From positions 124,001 to 188,000 of the forward strand of contig JBAUMF010000030.1 in assembly GCA_049578545.1 (NCBI GenBank): a DNA stretch of 64,000 nucleotides, in the 5' to 3' direction. A program made the position numbers and the translations under genes. This document shows, one piece after another, positions 57,403-64,000 of this stretch. Positions within the stretch are counted from its first letter, which is position 1; the number at the start of each line of letters is the position of its first letter. The notes beneath the pieces were generated by a model. It was not told the DNA's origin and ran no database searches. It saw nothing but the letters and a program-made list of their open reading frames with translations. Source of the stretch: DASQBT01 sp049578545 (GTDB lineage Bacteria > Pseudomonadota > Gammaproteobacteria > Burkholderiales > Thiobacillaceae).

Positions 57403-58395
57403 TTGGAACGTATCGAAGCCTTGCGTCAATGGACGGCTGGCTGCCTGGGAAGTAAGGAGTTTGACCTGACCCCGGCTTCTAGCGATGCCAGCTTTCGTCG
57501 CTATTTTCGCGCCACGTTCAACGGCGGCAATTATATCGTGATGGATGCCCCGCCGTCCCATGAAGATTGCCATCCTTTCATCAGGGTAGCCCGGTTGTTT
57601 GCCGACGCCGGAGTACATGTCCCCGAGGTGCTGGCGACGGATCTGGATCAAGGTTTTCTGTTGCTGTCCGATCTGGGGCCGACCACCTACCTCTCAGTCC
57701 TAAATGAATCGAACGCCAGAGACCTTTACCAGGCGGCCAACCATGCCCTGGTGAAAATCCAGCTGGCCAGCCGTCCGGGTGAACTTCCTCCCTATGACCG
57801 CGGACTGCTGCTCAGGGAAATGAATCTGTTTCCAGAATGGTATGTGGCCAAATACCTCGGCCACAGCCTGACCCAAGGTCAGGCCCATCAAATGAGCCAT
57901 GCGTTCGAACAGATTCTGGCAAATAACCTCGCCCAGCCCCAAGTCTATGTGCATCGGGACTATCATTCTCGCAACCTTATGGTCTCCGATCCCAATCCGG
58001 GTATCCTGGACTTTCAGGATGCGGTATATGGCCCCATCACCTACGATCTGGCGTCACTCTATAAGGATGCCTACATCAGATGGGACGAGGAACATGTGCT
58101 TGACTGGGTAATCCGCTATTGGGAAGCGGCTCGCAAGGCCCGATTACCGGTTGCGACGGATTTCTACGAGTTCTACCGTGACTTTGAATGGATGGGCGTG
58201 CAACGCCATATCAAGGTCCTGGGCATCTTTTCGCGCCTTTGTTATCGCGATGGCAAGAACGGTTACCTCAAGGACATTCCGCTGGTAATGGACTACCTGC
58301 GCAAGGCCTGCGAGCGTTATACCGAGCTGCATCCCATGGCGCGATTGCTTGACCAAATGGAAGACAAGTCCGTTCGGGCTGGCTATACATTTTGA
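57403..58395 (+). CDS. amgK: N-acetylmuramate/N-acetylglucosamine kinase AmgK
   Basis: A 330-residue aminoglycoside-phosphotransferase-fold kinase that makes MurNAc-1-phosphate for direct peptidoglycan recycling. The catalytic loop is YVHRDYHSRNLMV and the metal-binding Asp is in ILDFQDAVYG. The TTG start has GGAAAG upstream. It is divergent from lptD, and murU follows 76 bp downstream. This pair bypasses MurA and gives intrinsic fosfomycin tolerance in Pseudomonas. Confidence 0.93.
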   Translation: MERIEALRQWTAGCLGSKEFDLTPASSDASFRRYFRATFNGGNYIVMDAPPSHEDCHPFIRVARLFADAGVHVPEVLATDLDQGFLLLSDLGPTTYLSVLNESNARDLYQAANHALVKIQLASRPGELPPYDRGLLLREMNLFPEWYVAKYLGHSLTQGQAHQMSHAFEQILANNLAQPQVYVHRDYHSRNLMVSDPNPGILDFQDAVYGPITYDLASLYKDAYIRWDEEHVLDWVIRYWEAARKARLPVATDFYEFYRDFEWMGVQRHIKVLGIFSRLCYRDGKNGYLKDIPLVMDYLRKACERYTELHPMARLLDQMEDKSVRAGYTF

Positions 58396-58471
58396 AACCC
58401 CTTTTTGACAGAGACGACAGGGGGCGGGAGTACGCAAGCTCTTGTGTCCTTCTTGCTCTGGCTATGCCTGA

Positions 58472-59389
58472 ATGAATCCCGCAATGATTTTGGCCGCGGG
58501 GCGGGGTGAGCGCATGCGTCCGCTAACTGACTTCACGCCCAAACCCTTGCTGCCGGTAGGGGGCAAGCCGTTAATCGTGTGGCATCTGGAAAAGTTGCTC
58601 AAGGCGGGTTTTGCCCCCATCGTCATCAACCATGCCCATCTCGGCAAGCGGATCGAGGAAGTACTGGGAAATGGTGAGGAGTTTCATACTGAGATCCGTT
58701 ATTCCCGCGAGAGCGAAGCGCTTGAGACGGCCGGAGGGATTGCGACGGCACTGCCCTTGATCGACGCGGATATTTTCGCCGTAGTAAATGGAGATATCTT
58801 CTGCGATTACGATTTTTCCGGGCTGCAAGCTGCAATTATCAACGTTCGTCAACAAGACCTGCTGGCCCACCTGGTGCTGGTTGATAACCCGCCACATCAT
58901 CCTGCGGGCGACTTTGTGTTGGATGCCGGCAAAGTGTGTGACAAGCCGGTTCCTTCGAGCGAACCCGGCGTTAATGGCCTGCCTGATCAAGAGCCTGGAA
59001 TATCAGGGATCCCGGGCACTTGCGGTCGTGCGCATCCCGGCGCTACGGAGCCCCTGCTTGCTGCTCACACCGCCCCCTCCGAAGATCTGTCAGTTAATCA
59101 GATAAACAACGTGTCGGGGGCTGAGGGTGCTCGCGGTCGTGCGCATCCCCGCGCTACGGGGCCCCTGCTTGCTGCTCGCACCCTCACGTTCTCCGGCATG
59201 GCGGTATATCACCGCGATTTGTTCGCTCACACCGCTGCGTTTAGAAAGTCCCCCTTGGCCCCACTATTGCGCCAGGCAATGGCGCTTGGGAAAGTGAGCG
59301 GCGAACATTACACTGGCCGTTGGGTGGACGTGGGAACACCAGAGCGTTTATGGGAACTGGACCGGATCGTTAGCGGACAAATGGATTGA
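58472..59389 (+). CDS. murU: MurNAc-1-phosphate uridylyltransferase MurU with a large in-frame insertion
   Basis: A nucleotidyltransferase that makes UDP-MurNAc from recycled MurNAc-1-phosphate. Normal MurU motifs flank the insertion: LAAGRGERMRPLTDFTPKPL and VNGDIFCDYDF before it, LTFSGMAVYHRDLF and GEHYTGRWVDVGTPERLWEL after it. The protein has 305 residues instead of about 225. The surplus is residues 158-237 (bases 58943-59182), rich in Gly, Ala, Pro and Arg and holding a twofold repeat (GRAHPGATEPLLAAHT and GRAHPRATGPLLAART). No stop or frameshift occurs, so the product may be active, with the insertion as a surface loop. The stop overlaps the pepP ATG. Confidence 0.9.
   Translation: MNPAMILAAGRGERMRPLTDFTPKPLLPVGGKPLIVWHLEKLLKAGFAPIVINHAHLGKRIEEVLGNGEEFHTEIRYSRESEALETAGGIATALPLIDADIFAVVNGDIFCDYDFSGLQAAIINVRQQDLLAHLVLVDNPPHHPAGDFVLDAGKVCDKPVPSSEPGVNGLPDQEPGISGIPGTCGRAHPGATEPLLAAHTAPSEDLSVNQINNVSGAEGARGRAHPRATGPLLAARTLTFSGMAVYHRDLFAHTAAFRKSPLAPLLRQAMALGKVSGEHYTGRWVDVGTPERLWELDRIVSGQMD
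59022..59071 (+). repeat. murU internal repeat, copy 1
   Basis: A 50-bp unit starting GCGGTCGTGCGCATCCC and ending GCTGCTCACACC. It differs from copy 2 at three of 50 positions. The copies are 111 bp (37 codons) apart, so reading frame is kept. The inverted flanks are less perfect than in copy 2. Confidence 0.85.
59122..59186 (+). mobile_element. murU internal repeat, copy 2, as a palindromic element
   Basis: The 50-bp unit (59133-59182) sits between perfect 9-bp inverted repeats TGAGGGTGC (59122-59130) and GCACCCTCA (59178-59186). Inside, CCCCG (59147-59151) and CGGGG (59157-59161) form a second stem with a five-base loop. The whole can fold into a cruciform. The type, a non-autonomous palindromic element, is inferred from structure; no transposase is linked. 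Confidence 0.6.
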
Positions 59390-60687
59390 TGGATATTCAG
59401 ACATTCATACAGCGTCGAGCGCGTTTGGCTGATAAGCTTCACGAGGGTGTGGCGATCCTTGCCACTAGTCCGGAAGTCATCCGCAACCGGGACAGCCAAT
59501 ATCCTTACCGTTTCGACAGCTATTTTCATTATCTGACTGCGTTTCCCGAGCCCGAAGCGGTATGCGTGCTCATTGCCGGACAGATCCCGCGCGCAATTCT
59601 GTTCTGCCGTGACAAGGATGAGGAGCGCGAAATCTGGGATGGTTACCGTTATGGGCCGCAAGCGGCAAAGGAAGAATTTGCATTCGACGAGACCTACTCC
59701 ATTACCCAACTGGACGAGAAACTGCCCGAACTGCTAGCCAACCAGCCACGCCTGGGCTACGCGCTCGGCCTGGAAGCTGCCTGGGATACCCGAGTTATGG
59801 GCTGGTTGAACACGGTGCGCAGCAAAGGCCGGACGGGCATCACGGCACCTGAAGAAATCATTGATATACGTCGATGGCTTGACGAGATGCGGCTGATCAA
59901 GGACGCTGCAGAGCTGGATATCATGCGACGGGCTGGCGCCATTTCTTCCGAAGCGCATCGACGCGCCATGGCCAGAACCTGGCCGGGGAAATTCGAATAC
60001 GAAGTCGAGGCCGAACTGCTGCATGAATTCGTTCGTCATGGTGCCCGTCATCCGGCCTATAGCTCGATTGTTGCAGGCGGTGCCAACGCCTGTGTATTGC
60101 ACTACGTTGAAAATGCCTCACAACTCAGGGATGGCGACCTGCTGCTTATTGATGCGGGTTGCGAGCTGGGTGGCTATGCCTCCGATATAACCCGTACGTT
60201 CCCGGTTAACGGGAAGTTTTCCGGAGTGCAAAGGGCGGTTTACGAAATTGTGTTGCATGCCCAGCATGCAGCCATCGATGCGGTCAGGCCGGGGGCGCAT
60301 TGGAATGAGCCGCATGACGTGGCTGTGCGAATCCTGACCCAGGGCATGGTTGACCTGCAGCTGCTCACGGGCGAACTCGATGGTTTGATCGAACAGGAAG
60401 CCTACAAGCGCTTCTACATGCACCGGACCGGCCACTGGCTCGGGCGCGATGTGCACGATGCGGGTGAATACAAGCAGAACGGCGAATGGCGCGCACTTCA
60501 ACCCGGCATGGTGCTGACGGTTGAGCCTGGCTTCTATATTCGCCCGTTCGACGATGTGCCGCAAGAGTTTCACCATATTGGCATTCGCATCGAAGATGAT
60601 GTGGCCGTGACTGAGAGTGGCCATGAAGTTCTGACCAGTGCACCGAGAAACGTGGCCGAAATCGAAGAAGTGATGTCCCATGGTTGA
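59386..60687 (+). CDS. pepP: Xaa-Pro aminopeptidase P
   Basis: A 433-residue creatinase-fold metalloprotease that removes N-terminal residues before proline. After the N-terminal domain, dinuclear manganese ligands are seen in LLIDAGCELGGYASDITRTF, HRTGHWLGRDVHD, TVEPGFYI and GIRIEDDVAVT. It overlaps murU by four bases and ubiH by eight; the pepP-ubiH-ubiI order is conserved in many proteobacteria. Confidence 0.96.
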   Translation: MMDIQTFIQRRARLADKLHEGVAILATSPEVIRNRDSQYPYRFDSYFHYLTAFPEPEAVCVLIAGQIPRAILFCRDKDEEREIWDGYRYGPQAAKEEFAFDETYSITQLDEKLPELLANQPRLGYALGLEAAWDTRVMGWLNTVRSKGRTGITAPEEIIDIRRWLDEMRLIKDAAELDIMRRAGAISSEAHRRAMARTWPGKFEYEVEAELLHEFVRHGARHPAYSSIVAGGANACVLHYVENASQLRDGDLLLIDAGCELGGYASDITRTFPVNGKFSGVQRAVYEIVLHAQHAAIDAVRPGAHWNEPHDVAVRILTQGMVDLQLLTGELDGLIEQEAYKRFYMHRTGHWLGRDVHDAGEYKQNGEWRALQPGMVLTVEPGFYIRPFDDVPQEFHHIGIRIEDDVAVTESGHEVLTSAPRNVAEIEEVMSHG

Positions 60688-61834
60688 GTCGCGGAACCTC
60701 GTTATCGTCGGCGCGGGCCCGGTGGGCGCGGTCTGTGCGTTGGCGCTCAAGCAGGGCGGCCTAGATCCGCTTGTGGTGGAGGCGCGTGCCGCCGATGTAA
60801 CGTCCAATGACCGTCGCACCCTGGCCCTATCGCATGGCTCGCGTCAGATTCTTGAGCGATTGGGCGTGTGGGCACATGTGCAGGACCCCACTTCGATAAC
60901 GACGATACACATTTCCCACAAAGGCGGCATGGGACATGCGCTGCTGACCGCAGATGAGGAGGGCGTCCCGGCTTTGGGCTATGTGTTGTCGTACGCAGAC
61001 CTCGGTCATGCGCTTGATGCGGCGCTGAAGGAAAGCGATGTCAATATCCGATTTGATTCGCCGGTCGAAGAATCCACGCCAGGGGATGAATCTGCATCAG
61101 TGCGAATCGGCGGCGAACAGCCGTGCGAATTATCCAGTCGGTTAGTCGTTGTTGCCGATGGTGGGCGCGGTCAACAGGCCGGGCAGGCAAAAATCAAACG
61201 TGACTACAATCAGGTTGCTGTCGTGGCAGAAGTCCGGACAGAGCGACCGCACGACAATCTGGCCTATGAACGTTTTACTCCGGCCGGACCGGTTGCGCTG
61301 CTTCCCAAAGGTGACCGGTATGCTCTGGTATGGGTCTGCAAGCCAGAAGAGGCTGAGCAAGTCGCGCAGCTAAGTGACGCGGACTTTCTTGCACGACTGC
61401 AGCAACACTTCGGATACAGGCAGGGCCGCTTTCTGCAGGTTGGGCCACGTGGACAATTTCCGTTGAGGCTCGATTGGCGCGGCCCCGGACGTCAATCACG
61501 TCTGGTGCGCATCGGCAATGCGGCACAAACCCTGCATCCCGTCGCCGGGCAAGGCTTCAATCTTGGCTTGAGGGACGCGTTTGAGCTTGCCCGGCTGTTG
61601 ATTGATGATGAAGGAGTGGATCCAGGACACCCCGCGCTTCTCAAAAAATTCGCTGCATCGCGCAGGACCGACGCACTGGGTGGAATCGCGTTTACGGATT
61701 TTCTGGTGCGGACGTTTTCGACCGATCTCTTGCCGGTCAAACATGTCCGGGGACTGGGTCTGATGGCCTTGCAGGCTCTCCCCCCCCTTAAGCATTTCAT
61801 TGCACGCCGAATGCTTTTCGGAGCCAGAGGTTAA
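60680..61834 (+). CDS. ubiH: 2-octaprenyl-6-methoxyphenol hydroxylase UbiH
   Basis: A 384-residue FAD monooxygenase of ubiquinone synthesis. The dinucleotide loop IVGAGPVGAVCALAL is at the start, and NAAQTLHPVAGQGFNLGLRD is the second FAD motif. In the latter, Asn takes the place of the Asp usual in GDAAH. It is coupled to pepP and to the next hydroxylase by overlaps. Confidence 0.92.
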   Translation: MVESRNLVIVGAGPVGAVCALALKQGGLDPLVVEARAADVTSNDRRTLALSHGSRQILERLGVWAHVQDPTSITTIHISHKGGMGHALLTADEEGVPALGYVLSYADLGHALDAALKESDVNIRFDSPVEESTPGDESASVRIGGEQPCELSSRLVVVADGGRGQQAGQAKIKRDYNQVAVVAEVRTERPHDNLAYERFTPAGPVALLPKGDRYALVWVCKPEEAEQVAQLSDADFLARLQQHFGYRQGRFLQVGPRGQFPLRLDWRGPGRQSRLVRIGNAAQTLHPVAGQGFNLGLRDAFELARLLIDDEGVDPGHPALLKKFAASRRTDALGGIAFTDFLVRTFSTDLLPVKHVRGLGLMALQALPPLKHFIARRMLFGARG

Positions 61835-63006
61835 TGCGAGTGAAGCACTACCATGTCGTGGTAATAGGGGCGGGATTGGTGGGCACGGCCTGTGCGCTCG
61901 CCCTGGAAAAACTGGGTTTGCAGGTTGCGCTGATTGACCCCCATCCTGCCGCCGAGCCAGCCTATGACTGGGATACGCGTATCTATGCAATCAGCCCCGG
62001 CAGTCAGCGTTTGCTCGAGCATCTGGGTGCATGGCAGCAGATGGATTCTGCACGGATCCAGGCAGTTTATCGCATGCGGGTTCATGGGGATGAGGCGGGA
62101 GCTATAACGCTGGATTCGTACGATTCCGGTGTGGAAAGGCTGGCCTCGATTCTTGAAAGTACCCGCTTGCAGTGGGCGTTGTGGCAAAAGGCGAAAGAGG
62201 CACCCAATGTCGATGTCATGAGTCCAGCACGCGTCAAGAGATTAAGTCTGCAGCGTCCCCATTCGCGCCTGGCGCTGGAAGATGCCCGGGAGCTTGAATC
62301 AGAACTCATCGTCGGAGCTGACGGGCGCGAATCCTGGGTCAGGCAGCAGGCTGGAATTCAACCGCGGATCGAGTCATATGGTCAGTTGGGTGTGGTGGCC
62401 AACTTTGAGGTGGGAAAAAATCATCAGGGCACCGCGTTCCAGTGGTTTCGCGCAGATGGCGTGCTGGCCTGGCTGCCATTGCCGGGCAAACGAATGTCCA
62501 TGGTTTGGTCGACCCCCGAAGACCATGGCCAGGAGCTGCTCGCGCTGGATGCCAATGCACTTGGCGAAAGAGTTGCAGCAGCAGGAGTAAACCTGCTTGG
62601 AAAACTCACCCTGCTGACCGCTGCGGCAGGCTTTCCGCTGCGTTTGATGAAACTTCCCGAGATTTGTCGGCCGGGTCTCGTCTTGGTGGGGGATGCGGCG
62701 CACGGTGTTCATCCCCTTGCTGGCCAAGGCGTCAACCTTGGGTTTGGCGATGTGGACAGTCTGGCCCATACCTTGTCAAACCGCGGGCGGGCGGACTGCG
62801 GCGATATGCGCATACTGGCCGCCCATGCCCGAGCACGGGCGGAACCCGTGCTGAGTATGCAGCTGGTAACTGACAATTTACATCGCATGTTCGCAAATCA
62901 GGGGAAACTTAGCGGAACCCTGCGCAACTCGGGCATGTCTTTACTGGACGGTTTACCTTTTGCCAAATCCGCCCTGGTCCGTGAAGCATTGGCAATTACC
63001 AACTAA
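61834..63006 (+). CDS. UbiH/UbiF/VisC family FAD-dependent hydroxylase
   Basis: A 390-residue paralogue of the preceding gene with VIGAGLVGTACALALEKLG at the N-terminus and GDAAHGVHPLAGQGVNLGFG as the late FAD motif. It is likely the UbiI-type C5 or UbiF-type C6 hydroxylase of ubiquinone synthesis; which one cannot be told from sequence. The start codon overlaps the ubiH stop by one base. dsbC follows 11 bp on. Confidence 0.9.
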   Translation: MRVKHYHVVVIGAGLVGTACALALEKLGLQVALIDPHPAAEPAYDWDTRIYAISPGSQRLLEHLGAWQQMDSARIQAVYRMRVHGDEAGAITLDSYDSGVERLASILESTRLQWALWQKAKEAPNVDVMSPARVKRLSLQRPHSRLALEDARELESELIVGADGRESWVRQQAGIQPRIESYGQLGVVANFEVGKNHQGTAFQWFRADGVLAWLPLPGKRMSMVWSTPEDHGQELLALDANALGERVAAAGVNLLGKLTLLTAAAGFPLRLMKLPEICRPGLVLVGDAAHGVHPLAGQGVNLGFGDVDSLAHTLSNRGRADCGDMRILAAHARARAEPVLSMQLVTDNLHRMFANQGKLSGTLRNSGMSLLDGLPFAKSALVREALAITN

Positions 63007-63017
63007 GGAGTCAACCT

Positions 63018-63761
63018 GTGAAGTTACGTATCTTAACAACCGGACTATTGATGCTTGGCCTGACCGCCGGGCTGGTGATGCTTGGCTTGCCTACCCTTGC
63101 GATATCAGGGGATGCAGATATCCGCAAGGCACTCAGCGCACAATATCCAGGTACAGAGATTTCATCCGTCAGCAAGACCCCTTATGGGGGCCTGTATGAG
63201 GTTATTGTTGATGGCGAGGTTGCCTATGTGACGGCAGACGGCAAATATCTCATTCTGGGCAGTGTGGTTGATGTGTCCACCAAGAAAAACCTGACATCTG
63301 CCCGAATGGAAAAATTGCTGGAAGTGAAATGGAGCAGCCTGCCGTTTTCACAGGCCATCAAAGTGGTTAAAGGCGATGGCAGCAGGAAGCTGGCGGTGTT
63401 TTCCGACCCCGACTGCCCTTATTGTCGCCGTTTCGAAAATGAATTGACCAAAGTCAACAATGTGACGATTTATACCTTCCTGACGCCGATTGAAAGCCTG
63501 CACCCCGCTGCCGTCAATATTGCCAAACAGATCTGGTGTGAGAAGGATAGGGTGGGTGCCTGGCATGATTACATGCTGAAGGGCGTCAGGCCGAATGGAG
63601 CAACAACCTGCAACAACCCGATCGACGAAAACATGACGCTTGGGAACAAGCTCAAAGTCTCGGGAACACCGACACTCATTTTCGAAAATGGACAGCGTGT
63701 GCCGGGGATGGTTCCTGCGGACAAGCTCGACAAGATGCTTACGGCCGCACAGGGCAAATAA
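63018..63761 (+). CDS. dsbC: Periplasmic disulfide isomerase DsbC
   Basis: A 247-residue exported thioredoxin-fold protein. A signal peptide of about 30 residues is followed by the N-terminal dimerisation domain (residues 32-90) and the catalytic domain with the active-site CPYC in FSDPDCPYCRRFE. The cis-Pro loop is VSGTPTLIFENG. It reshuffles wrong disulfides. The GTG start has AAGGAG upstream. LptD, in this window, is a typical client. Confidence 0.96.
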   Translation: MKLRILTTGLLMLGLTAGLVMLGLPTLAISGDADIRKALSAQYPGTEISSVSKTPYGGLYEVIVDGEVAYVTADGKYLILGSVVDVSTKKNLTSARMEKLLEVKWSSLPFSQAIKVVKGDGSRKLAVFSDPDCPYCRRFENELTKVNNVTIYTFLTPIESLHPAAVNIAKQIWCEKDRVGAWHDYMLKGVRPNGATTCNNPIDENMTLGNKLKVSGTPTLIFENGQRVPGMVPADKLDKMLTAAQGK

Positions 63762-64000
63762 TGAGCATGGGGCCCGTAAACCCTACTATTCCTGGTGCGA
63801 CGAAAGCGATTGGCATACGCTGGCCAGACGTGGATTGCGCTGCCATGCTGCTAGGGCAAGCAGGGTTGAACGATGCAGCCAGCACAAAATGGCCCAGATA
63901 CTCGGGCTTACGGCGAGAGGGCGCATCCGCCTCCCTGCGCTCCTTCCTGCGTGATCGCAACGACGGATCCGTCGCTGTCAATGCATCGCTGCTTCTCGTG
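63761..64000 (+). CDS. Possible gene start running off the window edge
   Basis: An ATG one base into the dsbC stop opens a frame without stop to the window edge (80 codons, beginning MSMGPVNPTIPGATKAIGIR). I recognise nothing in it, and a minus-strand frame is also open here, so this may be chance. Confidence 0.25.
   Translation, partial: MSMGPVNPTIPGATKAIGIRWPDVDCAAMLLGQAGLNDAASTKWPRYSGLRREGASASLRSFLRDRNDGSVAVNASLLLV

Overview
The window is a stretch of bacterial chromosome made almost entirely of housekeeping genes. It most likely comes from a betaproteobacterium of the Nitrosomonadales/Burkholderiales type. The evidence is gene order: rpsU-yqeY-dnaG-rpoD divergent from tsaD, pilB-pilC-pilD-coaE-zapD-yacG, lptD-surA-pdxA-rsmA divergent from amgK-murU, rpsP-rimM-trmD-rplS next to ffh, and glyQ-glyS-gmhB-plsC. 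The presence of ZapD, SlmA and the two-subunit glycyl-tRNA synthetase agrees. Base composition looks moderately GC-rich. No rRNA, CRISPR array, prophage or intact insertion sequence was seen.

Layout. 1-3.5 kb: tail of gpmI, then envC and ctpA (cell separation and periplasmic processing) and a small orphan. 3.7-5.1 kb: a MoeB/ThiF-like adenylyltransferase convergent with slmA and a tRNA-Ile2(CAU). 5.3-11 kb: the macromolecular-synthesis cluster rpsU-yqeY-dnaG-rpoD (minus) and tsaD (plus). 11-15 kb: a coiled-coil membrane protein, plsY, folB, a TSUP permease, xerD and ogt. 15.1-17.8 kb: a gene-poor stretch with the remnant of an EAL domain, followed by an HDOD-REC-GGDEF signalling protein. 18.2-21.8 kb: the rplS-trmD-rimM-rpsP operon and ffh (all minus). 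21.8-30.2 kb: a CcsA-like membrane protein, a CorB-like CBS protein, the type IV pilus assembly genes pilB-pilC-pilD, then coaE, zapD, yacG and the convergent rpiA. 30.5-37.1 kb: ilvA, a DUF2892 protein, slt, an NDUFA9-like reductase and cca. 37.1-40.8 kb: three small exported proteins (minus) divergent from an OmpR/EnvZ-type two-component system, and a 51-residue ORF. 41.2-48.6 kb: a phosphopantetheinyl transferase, yggS, glyQS, gmhB, plsC, a YgjP-type metallopeptidase and gloA. 48.6-51.9 kb: a looser region with a SYLF protein, a DUF1840 protein and two orphans. 51.9-57.4 kb: rsmA, pdxA, surA, lptD (minus). 57.4-64 kb: amgK, murU, pepP, ubiH, a second UbiH-family hydroxylase and dsbC (plus).

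The genes fall into a few joint tasks: envelope building and recycling (lptD, surA, amgK, murU, slt, envC, plsY, plsC), translation (ribosomal proteins, rimM, trmD, rsmA, glyQS, cca, tsaD), replication and transcription initiation (dnaG, rpoD), type IV pili, and cofactors (pdxA, coaE, folB, ubiquinone hydroxylases).

The observation most worth following is in murU. An in-frame insertion of about 80 codons is built around two copies of a 50-bp repeat, and the second copy is bounded by a perfect 9-bp inverted repeat. This looks like a palindromic mobile element domesticated inside an essential-type enzyme gene. I found no convincing new multi-gene defence or metabolic system.
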